NCBI GenBank assembly: GCA_934636045.1
Contig: CAKTZP010000117.1
Coordinates: forward strand, 1-6,587
Direction of reading: 5' to 3'
Length of the DNA stretch: 6,587 bases
Origin: an uncultured Oscillospiraceae bacterium
GTDB lineage: Bacteria > Bacillota > Clostridia > Oscillospirales > Oscillospiraceae
This document shows, one piece after another, positions 5,972 through 6,587 of the stretch (the stretch's first letter is position 1; every line of letters starts with the position of its first letter). Position numbers and translations under genes: made by a program. Under the pieces are notes generated by a model. It was given only the letters and a program-made list of their open reading frames with translations. It was not told where the DNA came from and did no database searches.

Positions 5972-6101
5972 GGAGCAGAATGGAGCGCTGCGGTCGGATA
6001 TCGCCGCACTCGGCTCTGATGAAGCGGTGGAACAGCTTGCCCGGGAACGCCTGATGATGATCGCAGACGGCGAGACCGTCTATATTGACAGCAATCGATA
6101 A
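5823..6101 (+). CDS. divIC: DivIC/FtsL-like septum formation protein
   Basis: A 92-residue bitopic membrane protein of the DivIC/FtsL/FtsB family. These proteins form a coiled-coil complex (DivIC-FtsL-DivIB in Firmicutes) that activates septal cell-wall synthesis. The layout is classical: a short basic cytoplasmic start, one membrane helix near 9-29, a heptad-like coiled coil near 31-65 (INRLRTDADELTQKVAALEE), and the compact extracellular end with EQLARERLMMIADGETVYI (70-88), which carries the family pattern of a conserved helix followed by the 'geTvy' strand. The start is supported by GGGAGG (5808-5813) 9 nt upstream. The position after yabQ and before yabR is the same as divIC in B. subtilis, which supports DivIC rather than FtsL; sequence alone does not separate the two cleanly. 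The coding start overlaps the out-of-frame tail of yabQ. Confidence 0.87.
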   Translation: MHLQKSRLVGTLVLLAVALYAVVTIVVLQPKINRLRTDADELTQKVAALEEQNGALRSDIAALGSDEAVEQLARERLMMIADGETVYIDSNR

Positions 6102-6122
6102 TCGGAGGAACATAGGGCTTAT

Positions 6123-6533
6123 ATGGAGTTAACAGTCGGAACACTGCTGGACGGCAAGGTCAAATCGATCACAAAATTCGGCGCATTCATTCTTCTGCCG
6201 GACAATCGCACGGGCATGGTACACATTTCGGAGGTCGCCCCGACCTTTGTCAGCGACATTCACGCGCATCTGACGGAGGGACAGACCGTTCGCGTTAAGG
6301 TCATCGGCATCGACCCAAGCGGCAAGGTCAGCCTTTCCATCAAGCGCGCTGCCGAGCAGCGCGAGGAATCCCACCCCAAGCAGGAGCGCCCGCGCCCTGC
6401 TGCGCCGCGGCCGCAGGCTCCCAAGGCGCCGCTGACCTTTGAGGAAAAGCTCAAGCAGTTCATGTCCGACTCCGACAGCAAAATCTCCGGCTGTCGGCAG
6501 TATGAGCATAAAACAAAATCCAGAAGAAGGTAA
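6123..6533 (+). CDS. yabR: S1 domain RNA-binding protein YabR
   Basis: A 136-residue protein with one S1 RNA-binding domain (about 5-75): GTLLDGKVKSITKFGAFILL (6-25) gives the first strands and the exposed aromatic, GMVHISEV (31-38) the central motif, and VRVKVIGIDPSGKVSLSIK (56-74) the closing strands. A Pro/Arg/Gln-rich flexible linker follows (about 78-103), then TFEEKLKQFMSDSDSK (105-120) and a basic end (RRR). This matches the YabR / general stress protein 13-like group, probably acting on RNA or ribosomes in the cytoplasm; the target is unknown. The gene begins 21 bp after the divIC stop. GGAGG (6104-6108) is 14 nt from the ATG, further than usual, and a weaker AGGG (6114-6117) is 5 nt away. 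In B. subtilis the neighbouring gene is spoIIE; here a terminator follows, so the cluster seems to end. Confidence 0.87.
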   Translation: MELTVGTLLDGKVKSITKFGAFILLPDNRTGMVHISEVAPTFVSDIHAHLTEGQTVRVKVIGIDPSGKVSLSIKRAAEQREESHPKQERPRPAAPRPQAPKAPLTFEEKLKQFMSDSDSKISGCRQYEHKTKSRRR

Positions 6534-6549
6534 CCCAACGCCCCAACTC

Positions 6550-6579
6550 GTCAGAAAAGTCCTATCGGACTTTTTTGAC
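6550..6579 (+). terminator. Intrinsic terminator after yabR
   Basis: gtcagaaaagtcc (6550-6562) pairs with ggacttttttgac (6567-6579) through 13 positions with one G-U pair and a TATC loop. The 3' arm contains the TTTTTT run. It begins 16 bp after the yabR stop and closes the rightward cluster. The 3' arm and what follows are shared with positions 189-205. Confidence 0.85.
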
Positions 6580-6582
6580 AGT
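6566..6582 (+). repeat. 17-bp repeat, right copy
   Basis: Exact second copy of the sequence at 189-205. Here it is the 3' arm and T-run of the terminator after yabR, extended by GACAGT beyond what termination needs. Confidence 0.7.
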
Positions 6583-6587
6583 TTGAC

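Noticed and set aside
1..6587. CRISPR array, tRNA/rRNA, insertion sequence or phage genes
   Set aside because: No regularly spaced repeats, no tRNA-like cloverleaf, no transposase or phage-type protein could be seen on either strand.

Overview
The window looks like a chromosomal segment of a spore-forming, low-G+C-phylum (Firmicutes/Bacillota) anaerobe with fairly GC-rich coding DNA, most likely class Clostridia and plausibly Oscillospiraceae/Ruminococcaceae. The basis is the order yabP-yabQ-divIC-yabR, known from Bacillus subtilis and many Clostridia, together with strong GGAGG-type ribosome binding sites. The exact genus is not determinable from the sequence alone.

Layout. Positions 1-250 hold no convincing gene. 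They contain a 13-bp-arm palindrome at the left edge, an AT-rich stretch, a 17-bp sequence that recurs at the right edge of the window, and a strong rightward intrinsic terminator that ends just before radC. Positions 251-3740 are a leftward two-gene operon, uvrA then radC, with an 8-nt overlap (ATGAGTGA). Positions 3741-3978 are a divergent intergenic region with a promoter candidate for each direction, a perfect hairpin in the predicted uvrA leader, and a possible 15-codon leader ORF before the next gene. Positions 3979-6533 are a rightward cluster: a soluble histidine-kinase-like protein, yabP, yabQ, a DivIC/FtsL-like septum protein, and the S1-domain protein YabR. A hairpin with a T-run closes the cluster at 6550-6579.

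How the genes fit together. UvrA is the damage-recognition ATPase of nucleotide excision repair; RadC is a JAMM-fold protein of uncertain role usually grouped with DNA repair. YabP and YabQ are sporulation proteins made in the mother cell in B. subtilis. The DivIC-like protein belongs to the divisome, and YabR is an S1 RNA-binding protein. The histidine-kinase-like gene lies 46 bp upstream of yabP with no visible terminator between them, so it may feed into the sporulation/division cluster.

Most of the window is ordinary housekeeping DNA. Points worth a second look are: the kinase has every ATP-binding motif but has Ala where the phospho-accepting His should be; the yabQ frame reads 149 bp into the next gene, next to poly-A tracts; a hairpin can cover the yabP ribosome binding site, with a SigE-like promoter candidate overlapping it; and repeat or palindrome sequences lie at the window's edges. 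I see no clear evidence of a wholly new system, mobile element, CRISPR array or RNA gene.
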